Source of the DNA: a bacterium
GTDB taxonomy: Bacteria > Myxococcota_A > Bradymonadia > UBA7976 > UBA1532
Assembly (NCBI GenBank): GCA_030427205.1
Contig: JAUHXC010000042.1
Location: 1-64,000, forward strand
Reading direction: 5' to 3'
Length of the DNA: 64,000 nucleotides
A model generated the notes under the pieces. The model saw only the letters and a list, made by a program, of their open reading frames with translations, ran no database searches and had not been told where the DNA came from. Both the position numbers and the translations under genes were made by a program. Numbering within the stretch: position 1 is the first letter of the stretch; each line of letters begins with the position of its first letter. Below are positions 29,243 to 37,956 of the stretch, one piece after another.

Positions 29243-29415
29243 GGGTCGGCTCCCCCTCGATTTCGGATGACCGGCCCCCCAACGACGGGCGGCGGCGGAC
29301 ATTCAACCACGGCCCGAGTCGATATGGGGCGATTCGTGGGCTGGGGGATTGGTGCGGGTGCCCGCCCGGTCGACGCCCGACCCGCCGCCAAACGCAGCGC
29401 CGGTTGACCGGCGCC

Positions 29416-29460
29416 CCGTTCGACATGGATCCCGCACCCGGCGGGATCCATGTCGAACGG
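29416..29460. terminator. Perfect 20-bp inverted repeat hairpin (terminator-like)
   Basis: ccgttcgacatggatcccgc-acccg-gcgggatccatgtcgaacgg. Confidence 0.7.
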
Positions 29461-29504
29461 CTCGGCTGCGTCGGATCGCCGCCGGGCGAGCCCCGGCGAA
29501 GGGG

Positions 29505-29921
29505 TCAGCCGGCGGCCTCGAGGGTCGCGGCGTCGGCCTCGGCCACCGCGAGCGGCAGCGGGCCTTCGAGCAGGGCGTCGAGCAGGACGTCGGGCAGCAC
29601 CTGCTTGACCTTGGTCATCGCCCGCAGGATGGCATCCGCCTCGCGATGAGAGGCGCCGGCGAGGCTCTGGCGGGCGGCGTCGAAGAGCGCGTGCAGCTCG
29701 TCGGCGGTGAACTGCACCCCGTCGAGCTCGACCTGCGGATCGAGGTGATAGCCGATGCCCGCCTCGCCGACGATGGGCACGCCTACGCGGTGCAGCTGCG
29801 CGATGTCGCGGTAGACCGTGCGCGGCGAGATGTTGAAGTGGTGGGCGAGCTGCTCGGCGCTGATGCGGTCGTTGCTGCGCAGGATGCGCACGATCTCGGT
29901 CAGTCGGCTGTTGCGGTGCAT
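29505..29921 (-). CDS. YafY-like HTH regulator, truncated (no WYL domain), paralog 1
   Basis: MHRNSRLTEIVRILRSNDRISAEQLAHHFNISPRTVYRDIAQLHRVGVPIVGEAGIGYHLDP...FTADELHALFDAARQ. Confidence 0.88.
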   Translation of the reverse strand: MHRNSRLTEIVRILRSNDRISAEQLAHHFNISPRTVYRDIAQLHRVGVPIVGEAGIGYHLDPQVELDGVQFTADELHALFDAARQSLAGASHREADAILRAMTKVKQVLPDVLLDALLEGPLPLAVAEADAATLEAAG

Positions 29922-29976
29922 CTCTTCCTCCTCGTCGTCGGGCTGCGCCGTGGCGCTCGACTGTTGTACGCCCCCC

Positions 29977-30000
29977 CTGCTGACACCCCTGTGTCAGCAG
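29977..30000. promoter_or_regulatory. Palindromic operator upstream of paralog 1
   Basis: CTGCTGACAC-CCCT-GTGTCAGCAG perfect inverted repeat next to a -10-like GTACAAC on the - strand. Confidence 0.8.
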
Positions 30001-30097
30001 AGATCGCATGGCCTGATTTTCTGGTCGGCGACGGCCCCCGCCCGGCGTCCTCTCCGGGCGGGGGCGCCTCCTCCCCCCCAGGCGTCGGCCGGCGCCG

Positions 30098-30517
30098 TCA
30101 ACCGGCCAGCGCCGTCTCCTCGTCGTCGACCGGGTCGGTCACCGCGAGCGGCAGCGGACCTTCGAGCAGGGCGTCGAGCAGCACATCGGGCAGCACCTGC
30201 TTGACCTTGGTCATCGCCCGCAGGATGGCGTCGGACTCGCGCGGGCCGGCGACGGCGAGGTTCTTGCGGGCCGAGTCGAAGAGCGCGTGCAGCTCGTCGG
30301 CGGTGAACTGCACCCCGTCGAGCGGCGAGCGCGGGTCGATGTGGTAGCCGATGCCCGCCTCGCCGACGACCGGCACGCCGGTGCGGTGCAGCAGCGCGAC
30401 GTCGCGGTAGATGGTGCGCGGGGAGACCCCGAAGTGGTGGGCGAGCTGCTCGGCGCTGGTGCGGCTGCTGCTGCGCAGGATGCGCACGATCTCGGTCAGG
30501 CGGTGGTTGCGGTGCAT
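30098..30517 (-). CDS. YafY-like HTH regulator, truncated, paralog 2
   Basis: MHRNHRLTEIVRILRSSSRTSAEQLAHHFGVSPRTIYRDVALLHRTGVPVVGEAGIGYHIDP; internal start of a longer spurious ORF. Confidence 0.88.
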   Translation of the reverse strand: MHRNHRLTEIVRILRSSSRTSAEQLAHHFGVSPRTIYRDVALLHRTGVPVVGEAGIGYHIDPRSPLDGVQFTADELHALFDSARKNLAVAGPRESDAILRAMTKVKQVLPDVLLDALLEGPLPLAVTDPVDDEETALAG

Positions 30518-30564
30518 CGGGATCTCCTGGTCGGCGTTTGACGCCCGACCGTTGTACGCCCCCC

Positions 30565-30588
30565 CTGCTGCCACCCTTGTGTCAGCAG
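30565..30588. promoter_or_regulatory. Palindromic operator upstream of paralog 2
   Basis: CTGCTGCCACCCTTGTGTCAGCAG, same position relative to gttgtacgcc as at paralog 1. Confidence 0.75.
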
Positions 30589-30709
30589 AGATCACGGGCG
30601 CCGATTTTCTGGCGGTCGTGGTCGGGGCTGCGCGCTCCGCGGCGGTTTGTCGGCGCGGTCGAGCACGCCTATAGTCGGGCCTCCGCTCGAACCCGGGGAG
30701 CGCGCCGCC

Positions 30710-33043
30710 GTGTCCGCGTCGCTGATCGTCGTGGCCGTCTTCGCCCTGGTGGCGCTCGTCGCCCTGCGGCTGGTGGTCGACTGGCAGACCCGCCTGACCG
30801 AGGCCCTGCGCCACGACCTCGAAGACCCCGACGTGCGCGACGCGGTCGTCGCCGAGCTCGAGGGCGGCGCGGCGCCGGCCTATCGGGCCCGCATGCAGCG
30901 GGCGCTCGACCGGATCTCCGACGTGCTGGGTACGCGCCTGCTCTTCAGCCTGCACGGCTTCGGGCTGTGCCTCGCGCTCGCCGTGGCCTACGCCGGCCTG
31001 CTCTTCGGCTCGGGCTGGCTCTTCGGCAGCCCCAGCGCGCTGCTCGAGCTGAGCATCCTGCCCGACGTGCCCGGCTGGCGCCGGCTGCTGGTGGGGCTGG
31101 CGGCGGTCGGCGGGTGGTCGGGCGTCGCCTGGGTGGTGCACCGCGCGGCCGGCGAACGGGGCGCGCGGCGCGTGACGTGGGTGGTCGTGGCCGTCGGGGT
31201 GGCGGTGGCGGGCTATGTCGCCTGCCATGTGCTGGCTCTGGGCTGGCGCTGGCCGCAGGCCGGCATCAGCGGACCAGCCACGGCGGTCGGCGCGCTCTAC
31301 GGCGGGGTCGCCGGCGGGGTCGGGCTGCTGGCGCTGGGCCTGTCGGGCCATGCGCGCCCCGCCGGGCGCTTGGCGATCGTCATCTGGCTCGCCGCCGCGG
31401 CGCTCTCGACGACACTCGATCCGCACGCGGGCGAGGAGCCGATCGCCCTGGTGCTGCTGGCGCTGCCCGCGTGCAACGCGATCTTCGACTGGCTGTCGTG
31501 GGCCGCATCCCGGGCGCTGCTGCGGGCCCTGGCCGATCCAGAGACGCCGCTGACCCGCCGCCGCCTCGTCGGGCATTGCCTGCTCGATCTGCTCGCCGCG
31601 GTGCTGCTGCTGCTCGGCCTCGCGGCGAGCATGCCGCTGATCATCGAGGCGTTCGCCCTGGGCACGCCGGGGGACGCGCTCTTCGACCTCGAGCCGTGGC
31701 CCGTATTGGGGCAGGGGCGCTGGCTGGTGGTCATCCTGATCAGCACGCTCGTGCCCACGTTGATCCATACGGCTCACCTGTTCGCCTCGGCGCTGGAGCT
31801 GCGCCGCAGTCACGAGGCGCGGGTGGCGATGGCCCGCCGGCTCGACGGCTCGCCCGACCGGGCGGCGCTGCGCACCGTGGCCCGCTTCGTGGCGCGCCGG
31901 CAGATCCACACCGCCACGACGGTCGCCGCGCTCGCCGGCCTGCTCGTCTTCTCGGCCTCGGGCCTCGTCTCGGCCGGCGGGCTGCTCTTCGCGATGGCCC
32001 GCGACATCGGCGAGAGCGCGCGCACCGCCGACGGGTGGCTGGCCATCACCCGCAGCCGTATCCGCCGTATTCGGGACGGCCTGGGTCAAGACCACCTGTC
32101 GGATGCGCGCGCGTTCGACGCCCTAGCGACGGCCTACGATCGCTCACGGCTGCACCCCGACGCGAGCTGGGCGCTGCATTGGCGCGCGGCCGAGCTCTTC
32201 TACTACGAATCCTACCTGTTGCGGCGTCAGCACGAGGGTCTGTCTGGCAGCGGCAGCGACGACGCGCGGCGCACGCTCGACGCGCAGCGGAGCCGTGCCG
32301 TCGATCGGGCCCGCCGGGCGTTGTCCCAGACGGCCCATCATCGACCGCTGAGCCCGCGGGACTGTATGCAGGTCGTAGAGACCGCCTCGCGATCGGATCC
32401 GGACAGCGCCGCCGGCCTGTTGCGCACCTGTCGCGCGGCCTTCCCCGACGATGTCTCACTGCAGCTCAATGCGGTGGGCTGGCTCTTCGAAGCCGGTCGT
32501 GGCGACGACGCGTGGGCCCTTCTCGACGAGATACGTCAGCGTTTTCCCGACTACTCCGGGTTGAGGCTCGACCGCGCGCAGATGCTGTTGGAGAAAGGCG
32601 ACTACGCGGAGGCGGAGGCCGAGGCGTCGAAGGTCCTCGAGCGCTCTCCTCGCTTCGGGCCGGCGCTGGTGGTGCGGGGTGTCGCCCGGCTGAGGCTTGG
32701 TCGCCTCGATGAGGCCATCGACGACCTCGCCCGCATGACGCGCGGCGGGTCCGACGATGCGACGACCCAGCTGGGGCTGACCGAGGCTTACGCCGCGCGG
32801 CAGCTGGACGGCGTCGAGCTCGATCGAGAGACGCGGCGCCTGCTCGCCTCGGTCCATCTGGGGCGCGAGCGCTGGACCGCCGCGCGGGACGCGGCCGAGC
32901 CCGCCGTATCGGGCGCGCACATCGACCCGCACATGCAGTGTCTCTACGACTGCGCCGCCGCCCGCGAGGCCCGCCGCCCGGATCCACCGTGCTGCGTGCG
33001 CCTCGACGGGCTGACCCTGGGGCCCTGGCCCGACGGCCCCTGA
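30710..33043 (+). CDS. Polytopic membrane protein with C-terminal TPR region
   Basis: Multiple hydrophobic segments then SLQLNAVGWLFEAGRGDDAWALLDEIRQRFPDYSGLRLDRAQMLLEKGDYAEAEAEASKVLERSPRFGPALVVRGVARLRLGRLDEAIDDL. Confidence 0.8.
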   Translation: MSASLIVVAVFALVALVALRLVVDWQTRLTEALRHDLEDPDVRDAVVAELEGGAAPAYRARMQRALDRISDVLGTRLLFSLHGFGLCLALAVAYAGLLFGSGWLFGSPSALLELSILPDVPGWRRLLVGLAAVGGWSGVAWVVHRAAGERGARRVTWVVVAVGVAVAGYVACHVLALGWRWPQAGISGPATAVGALYGGVAGGVGLLALGLSGHARPAGRLAIVIWLAAAALSTTLDPHAGEEPIALVLLALPACNAIFDWLSWAASRALLRALADPETPLTRRRLVGHCLLDLLAAVLLLLGLAASMPLIIEAFALGTPGDALFDLEPWPVLGQGRWLVVILISTLVPTLIHTAHLFASALELRRSHEARVAMARRLDGSPDRAALRTVARFVARRQIHTATTVAALAGLLVFSASGLVSAGGLLFAMARDIGESARTADGWLAITRSRIRRIRDGLGQDHLSDARAFDALATAYDRSRLHPDASWALHWRAAELFYYESYLLRRQHEGLSGSGSDDARRTLDAQRSRAVDRARRALSQTAHHRPLSPRDCMQVVETASRSDPDSAAGLLRTCRAAFPDDVSLQLNAVGWLFEAGRGDDAWALLDEIRQRFPDYSGLRLDRAQMLLEKGDYAEAEAEASKVLERSPRFGPALVVRGVARLRLGRLDEAIDDLARMTRGGSDDATTQLGLTEAYAARQLDGVELDRETRRLLASVHLGRERWTAARDAAEPAVSGAHIDPHMQCLYDCAAAREARRPDPPCCVRLDGLTLGPWPDGP

Positions 33044-33061
33044 CGGCCGATGGCCGCGAGA

Positions 33062-33484
33062 TCAGCCGGCGGCGTCGAGGGCCGGCGCGTGGTCGGCCGG
33101 CGTCGCGACCGCCAGCGGCAACGGGCCGTCGAGCAGCGCGTCGAGCAGGACCTCGGGCAGCACCTGCTTGACCTTGGTCATGGCCCGCAAGATGGCGTCC
33201 GCCTCGCGCGACGAGGCCGCGGCGAGGTTCTTGCGGGCGGCGTCGAAGAGCGCGTGCAGCTCGTCGGCGGTGAACTGCACCCCGTCCAGCTCGGCGCGCG
33301 GGTCGATGTGGTAGCCGATGCCGGCCTCGCCGACGACCGGTACCTTCATCCGGTGCAGCAGGGCGATGTCACGATAGATGGTGCGCGGCGAGACGGCGAA
33401 GTGGTGGGCGAGCTGCTCGGCGCTGGTCCGGCTGCTGGCCCGCAGGATGCGCACGATCTCGGTCAGGCGGTGATTGCGGTGCAT
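33062..33484 (-). CDS. YafY-like HTH regulator, truncated, paralog 3
   Basis: MHRNHRLTEIVRILRASSRTSAEQLAHHFAVSPRTIYRDIALLHRMKVPVVGEAGIGYHIDP. Confidence 0.88.
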   Translation of the reverse strand: MHRNHRLTEIVRILRASSRTSAEQLAHHFAVSPRTIYRDIALLHRMKVPVVGEAGIGYHIDPRAELDGVQFTADELHALFDAARKNLAAASSREADAILRAMTKVKQVLPEVLLDALLDGPLPLAVATPADHAPALDAAG

Positions 33485-33556
33485 GGGGTGCCTCCTTCGG
33501 CGGTGTAGGTGGGCGCTGAAATGCGCTGTTCGATACACCCCGATAATACGCCACCC

Positions 33557-33580
33557 GTGCTGACACCGCTGTGTCAGGAG
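33557..33580. promoter_or_regulatory. Palindromic operator upstream of paralog 3
   Basis: GTGCTGACACCGCTGTGTCAGGAG; conserved tail agatca...gattttt as in copies 1 and 2. Confidence 0.75.
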
Positions 33581-33730
33581 AGATCAATCCCCGTCGATTT
33601 TTCAGTCGATACGAGGGTTTGCGGTCGAACGGCCCGAAGAATCATCCGGGCGGAAAAAGAGGCGCCGGCCGGCGGTGCATGACATCGACGAACCCGCTGA
33701 ACCCGACCGACTCAACGAAGGAATCACATC

Positions 33731-34054
33731 ATGCGCCGCATCGTCTTCGCCGTCCTCACCGCCGCCAGCCTCTTCGCCCTCCCCGCGCTCGCCGCCTACC
33801 CGCTCTGCAGCAGCACCTCGTCCGGCCTGTGCCAGGTCAGCGACACCGACGGGACCGTCGTCTACGGCTGCGGCAACGGCGACTTCGTCGGCAGCGGCTG
33901 CTCGACCTGCGACGACGCCTGCTTCTCGTGCTCCACCTTCGGCCTCGGCTGCGTCAGCCTCAAGCCCGACAGCGACCCCAAGCAGAAGGAGGTCTACCGC
34001 TCGCGCCACGAGATCATGGCCTGCATGCCGGTCGCCGAGGCCTCCCGCGGCTGA
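33731..34054 (+). CDS. Small secreted Cys-rich protein
   Basis: MRRIVFAVLTAASLFALPALAAYPLCSSTSSGLCQVSDTDGTVVYGCGNGDFVGSGCSTCDDACFSC. Confidence 0.7.
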   Translation: MRRIVFAVLTAASLFALPALAAYPLCSSTSSGLCQVSDTDGTVVYGCGNGDFVGSGCSTCDDACFSCSTFGLGCVSLKPDSDPKQKEVYRSRHEIMACMPVAEASRG

Positions 34055-34121
34055 GACCGCTCTCCCCCGCACGCCGATGCCCGCCGCCGGCGCCTCTCGT
34101 GGCGTCGCGCCCGCCGCGCCC

Positions 34122-37100
34122 TCAGGGGGCGTCGGGCACGACGGTCACCTGAACGGTGGCGCTGCCGCTGTTGTCGCTGAAGCCATCGACGAAGAAGTAG
34201 TGGGTGCCGGCCGCCCGGGGCACTTCGAGCCGCGAGAGCAGCCCCTCCCCGCCGTCGTCGTCGCAGGCGAGCTCGACGCTGTCGGCCTCGCAGCCGTCCT
34301 TCGAGAACAGCGAGGTGTCGTAGTCGGCGGCGATGATCTCGACGGTGATCGTCGACGGCTGCTCGATGGTGACGACCACCGGCGCCTCGCCCCCGCGGGC
34401 GCGGCTGGCGCAGCTGGCCTCGAGCAGGTTCTCGCGGCCGGCGGTGCTCACGTCGAACTGCCCGCCCTCGGGGCCGACATAGGTGATGTTGTCGTACCCG
34501 CCGCAGCTCTCGCTCTCGCCGCCGGCGAAGCGGCAGTCGGGGTCGTCGGGGAAGTCGGTGAGCATGTCGCCGTCGTTGTCTTCGCCGTCGCTGCACTGCG
34601 CCGGCTCGGCGGGATCGGCCTCGTCGTCGTCGGCGAACTGCGCACAGCCCGGGTCTTCGGCGTCGATCAGGCCGTCGCCGTCGTTGTCGACCTCGTCCTC
34701 GCAGGCGGCGGGCGGCAGGATGTCCACCATGAACCAGATCGGCCCCGTCGCTTCCGCGAAGTTGTGGGTGATCTCGGCGAAGTACTCGCCGGCGGGCAAG
34801 GGCGCCGCGCCGATCGCCAGCCGCGAGTCGAAGGCCAGGCAGTTGAGCCGACTGCTCGCCGACTCGCCGATCAGGTTGAACTGCTCGTCGAAGACGCCCA
34901 CCAGCAAGTCGCCGGGGCAGTCCAGGTCGGGGTAGTTGACCAGCCCGATCTGCACGTGGCCCAGGCCGTCGACGGTGAAGCGGAAGTAGTCCTGATCATC
35001 GCTGAACAGCTCCTCGCCGTCGTACAGCCGGAACAGCACCTGGGCCGAGAGCCCGTCGTTGGCCATGTCGTACGGCGCGTCGAGGCCGTCGGGTTCGGCG
35101 TCGCCGTTGAACGGGTCCCAGCGGCACGCGGTGCAGCCGTCGCCCGCGTCCTCGTTGCCGTCCTCGCACTGCTCCGCGCCGCTGACGAAGCCGTCGCCGC
35201 AGGTGTGCGGATTGCACAGCCCGTCGACCGGGTGGCAGAAGGTGCCGTCGATGCACGGCGCCGGGCCGCCGGGCTCGCACGGCCCGCCTTGAGGCACGAC
35301 GGCGAACTGGCAGCGCTCGCAGCCGTCGCCGAGGTCGTCATTGCCGTCGTCGCAGGCCTCGTTGTCCGGGTCGATGATGCCGTCGCCGCAGCGGTGCTCG
35401 GTGCAGATCGCCGTGCCGTCGGCGCAGTACGAGCCCGCGGGGCACGCCTCGGGGCCGAACGGGTCGCAGGCGCCGCCGACGTCGACGGGGGTGAACTCGG
35501 CGATGAACAGGTTGAAGCCGATCGGGCCGCGGCTGAAGCTGCGGACAGTCGCGCTGTGCACGCCCGGGGTCACGATCATCGCGTCATCGCCGTTGTCGAT
35601 CGACAGCAGCGAACACAGCCCCTCGCCGCCGTCGTCGTCGTTGGCCACGCCGCCGTTGGCGTTGGTGAAGTCCATCACGGTGTCGCCGACGCAGCCCTCG
35701 CCGGTCCACGCGCGCGTCTCGAGCCGCAGCGCGCCCGCGCCCGTCCGGATGTCGAACTGGTCGGTATCGCCCTCGACCTCGATGCGGAAGAGCACCTCGA
35801 CCCGCCCCGGCCCGGCGAACTCGATCACGTACGGCTCGTCGCCCTCTTCGAGGCGGTCGAAGTCGCCCTCGATGCGGCAGCGGTCGGAGCAGCCGTCGGG
35901 TAGCGGATCGCCGTCGCATTCTTCGTCCGGCGCGAGCCGCCCGTCGCCGCAGACGTGCGGCTGGCAGATGCCGTCGCAGTATTCGCCCGCGGCGCAGTCG
36001 GCGTCGACGCCGCAGCCCGGGCGGCAGCCGCCGTCGATGCAGACCCCGTCGTCGGGGCACGGCCGCTGGTCGTTGCAGCCGATCTGGCACTGGCCGTCGA
36101 CGCAGATCTGACCGTCGACGCAGACATCGTCCACCTGGCAGCCGGCGACACAGCGGGCGTTGCGGCAGATCTGGTCGAGCTGACAGGCGCCGTCGTCGCG
36201 GCAGCCGGGTTCACACGAGAGGTCTTCGCAGATCTCGCCATCGTCGCAGGCGCCGTCGTCGCGGCAGCCGGCGACGCAGCGGGTATTGCGGCAGATCTGA
36301 CCCGCGCCGCAGGCGGCGTCGTCCCGGCAGCCGACGCGGCAGCTGTCGTCGACGCAGATCCGCCCGTTGCCACAGACGGCGTCCTCGCGGCAGCCGACGA
36401 TGCAGGTCTGGTTCTCGCAGATGCGGCCGGCGCTGCAGCCGTCGTCGTCGCGGCAGCCGATCACGCAGGCGCGGTCTTCGCAGATGCGCCCGTTGGGGCA
36501 GCTGTCGTCATTGCGGCAGCCCACCGCGCAGCGGTTGTCGGCCCCGCAGTACTCGTTCTCGAAGCAGTCGCCGTCCCGCTGGCAGCCGGGCACGCAGTCG
36601 CCGTCGCGGCACTGCTCGTCGGCCGGGCAGCGGTCGTTGCCGGTGCAGCCGTCGGCGCAGCGGCTGTCGCCGCCGCAGATCTGGCCCAGCGGGCAGTCGC
36701 CGTCGGCGAAGCAGCAGCCGGCCTCGTCGCTGCCGTCGCCGCAGTCGTCGGCCCGGTCGCACACCGTCGCTTCGGGCACGCAGCTGTCGTTGCCGCAGCC
36801 GAAGAAGCCGTCGTTGCAGGCGCAGGCGCCGCCGCCGCAGGTGGCGTTCTGATCGCACTCGACCCGGCAGGCGCCGCAGTTGGCCTCGTCGTCGCTGAGG
36901 TCGATGCAGGTGCCGTCGCAGGCGGCGGTGCCGTCGCAGTGCAGCTCGATGGCGATCTCCTGGCGGGTGCGCAGGCCGCCCTGGTCGAAGAAGACCGCCA
37001 CGAACACGCGGTCGCGGGCCGCCTCGAACTCGATGGGGTCGATGCGGTGGATCTCACCCCAACTGATGGTCATCGAGTAGGCGCCCTCCTGGCCCGACGA

Positions 37101-37796
37101 GACGAACGCCCCGTAGGACTGCCCGTTGGGGTCTTCGAGCACGCCGCCGATGAGGTCGTCGATGCCGTCGGGATCGGTCACCACCGCCGAGAAGGTGACC
37201 GCCTCGCCTTCGGTCAGCCGGCGCACGTTGCTGTTGAGGGTCAAGAAGACCGGCGCGCCCTCCACCGGCGCTTCGCAGGTGCCGACCACGCAGTTCTCAC
37301 CCTCGGCGCAGGGGCAGTCTTCGAGGCAGCTCGAGCAGCTCTCGCCGTCGTCGCAGGTGCCGTTGCCGCACATGTCGGGCGGCTCTTCGCACTGCCCGTC
37401 GACGCAGACGTCGTCGCCCTCGCAGGCGCCGCAGACCCCGCCGCAGCCGTCGCCGCCGCAGCTGCGGCCGTCGCAGGCCGGCACGCACGGGCCGTCGCGA
37501 TCGACCATCGCGTCGATGATCGCCGCGTCGGGCGTCGCCGCGTCGTCGCCGACGGTGGCGTCGCCTCCGATCGCGCCGTCGCCCGCGGGGCCGCAGGCGC
37601 AGGCGCCGAAGCGCTCGTCCTCGCCGCAGATCCGCTCACCGGACGTGCCGTCGGGGCAGGCGCAGCTGTCGGTCTCGCCGGGGTCGCACGCGTTGCTGCC
37701 GCTGCCCCCGCCGCCGGGTACGCAGCCCGCCATGCAACTCACCAAGAAAACGAACGAAACGATGCGTGCCGCCACGGTCTCTCCCCTCCGGGCCAT
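34122..37796 (-). CDS. Large Cys-rich lipoprotein with LDLa motif, 21-aa Cys repeats and DUF4215-type repeats
   Basis: SFVFLVSCMAGCVPG lipobox; FFGCGNDSCVPEATVCDRADDCGDGSDEAGC; ~12 x CRDDAACGAGQICRNTRCVAG; CGDGIIDPDNEACDDGNDDLGDGCERCQF. Confidence 0.85.
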   Translation of the reverse strand: MARRGETVAARIVSFVFLVSCMAGCVPGGGGSGSNACDPGETDSCACPDGTSGERICGEDERFGACACGPAGDGAIGGDATVGDDAATPDAAIIDAMVDRDGPCVPACDGRSCGGDGCGGVCGACEGDDVCVDGQCEEPPDMCGNGTCDDGESCSSCLEDCPCAEGENCVVGTCEAPVEGAPVFLTLNSNVRRLTEGEAVTFSAVVTDPDGIDDLIGGVLEDPNGQSYGAFVSSGQEGAYSMTISWGEIHRIDPIEFEAARDRVFVAVFFDQGGLRTRQEIAIELHCDGTAACDGTCIDLSDDEANCGACRVECDQNATCGGGACACNDGFFGCGNDSCVPEATVCDRADDCGDGSDEAGCCFADGDCPLGQICGGDSRCADGCTGNDRCPADEQCRDGDCVPGCQRDGDCFENEYCGADNRCAVGCRNDDSCPNGRICEDRACVIGCRDDDGCSAGRICENQTCIVGCREDAVCGNGRICVDDSCRVGCRDDAACGAGQICRNTRCVAGCRDDGACDDGEICEDLSCEPGCRDDGACQLDQICRNARCVAGCQVDDVCVDGQICVDGQCQIGCNDQRPCPDDGVCIDGGCRPGCGVDADCAAGEYCDGICQPHVCGDGRLAPDEECDGDPLPDGCSDRCRIEGDFDRLEEGDEPYVIEFAGPGRVEVLFRIEVEGDTDQFDIRTGAGALRLETRAWTGEGCVGDTVMDFTNANGGVANDDDGGEGLCSLLSIDNGDDAMIVTPGVHSATVRSFSRGPIGFNLFIAEFTPVDVGGACDPFGPEACPAGSYCADGTAICTEHRCGDGIIDPDNEACDDGNDDLGDGCERCQFAVVPQGGPCEPGGPAPCIDGTFCHPVDGLCNPHTCGDGFVSGAEQCEDGNEDAGDGCTACRWDPFNGDAEPDGLDAPYDMANDGLSAQVLFRLYDGEELFSDDQDYFRFTVDGLGHVQIGLVNYPDLDCPGDLLVGVFDEQFNLIGESASSRLNCLAFDSRLAIGAAPLPAGEYFAEITHNFAEATGPIWFMVDILPPAACEDEVDNDGDGLIDAEDPGCAQFADDDEADPAEPAQCSDGEDNDGDMLTDFPDDPDCRFAGGESESCGGYDNITYVGPEGGQFDVSTAGRENLLEASCASRARGGEAPVVVTIEQPSTITVEIIAADYDTSLFSKDGCEADSVELACDDDGGEGLLSRLEVPRAAGTHYFFVDGFSDNSGSATVQVTVVPDAP
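35965..36718 (-). repeat. ~63-bp in-frame tandem repeats encoding 4-Cys units
   Basis: gcagccggcgacgcagcgggtattgcggcagatctg-type units. Confidence 0.8.
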
Positions 37797-37956
37797 ACGG
37801 ACGGCGGCAATCTAGCAGATCCGGGCAGGCGGCGGCTGCCGGGCTTGCCCCGAAGCCCGGCGAATCGACCGCTCGGGCCCACGACCGGCGACGCCGCGGT
37901 TGCCGCGAACTGCCGTTGGCGCTAATACAGACGGCCACCGCGCAGAGGAGGGCCCC

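Noticed and set aside
30098-32095. 665-aa - strand ORF as one protein
   Set aside because: Only the last 139 residues (start 30517) match the regulator family; the upstream part is antisense to the membrane TPR gene.
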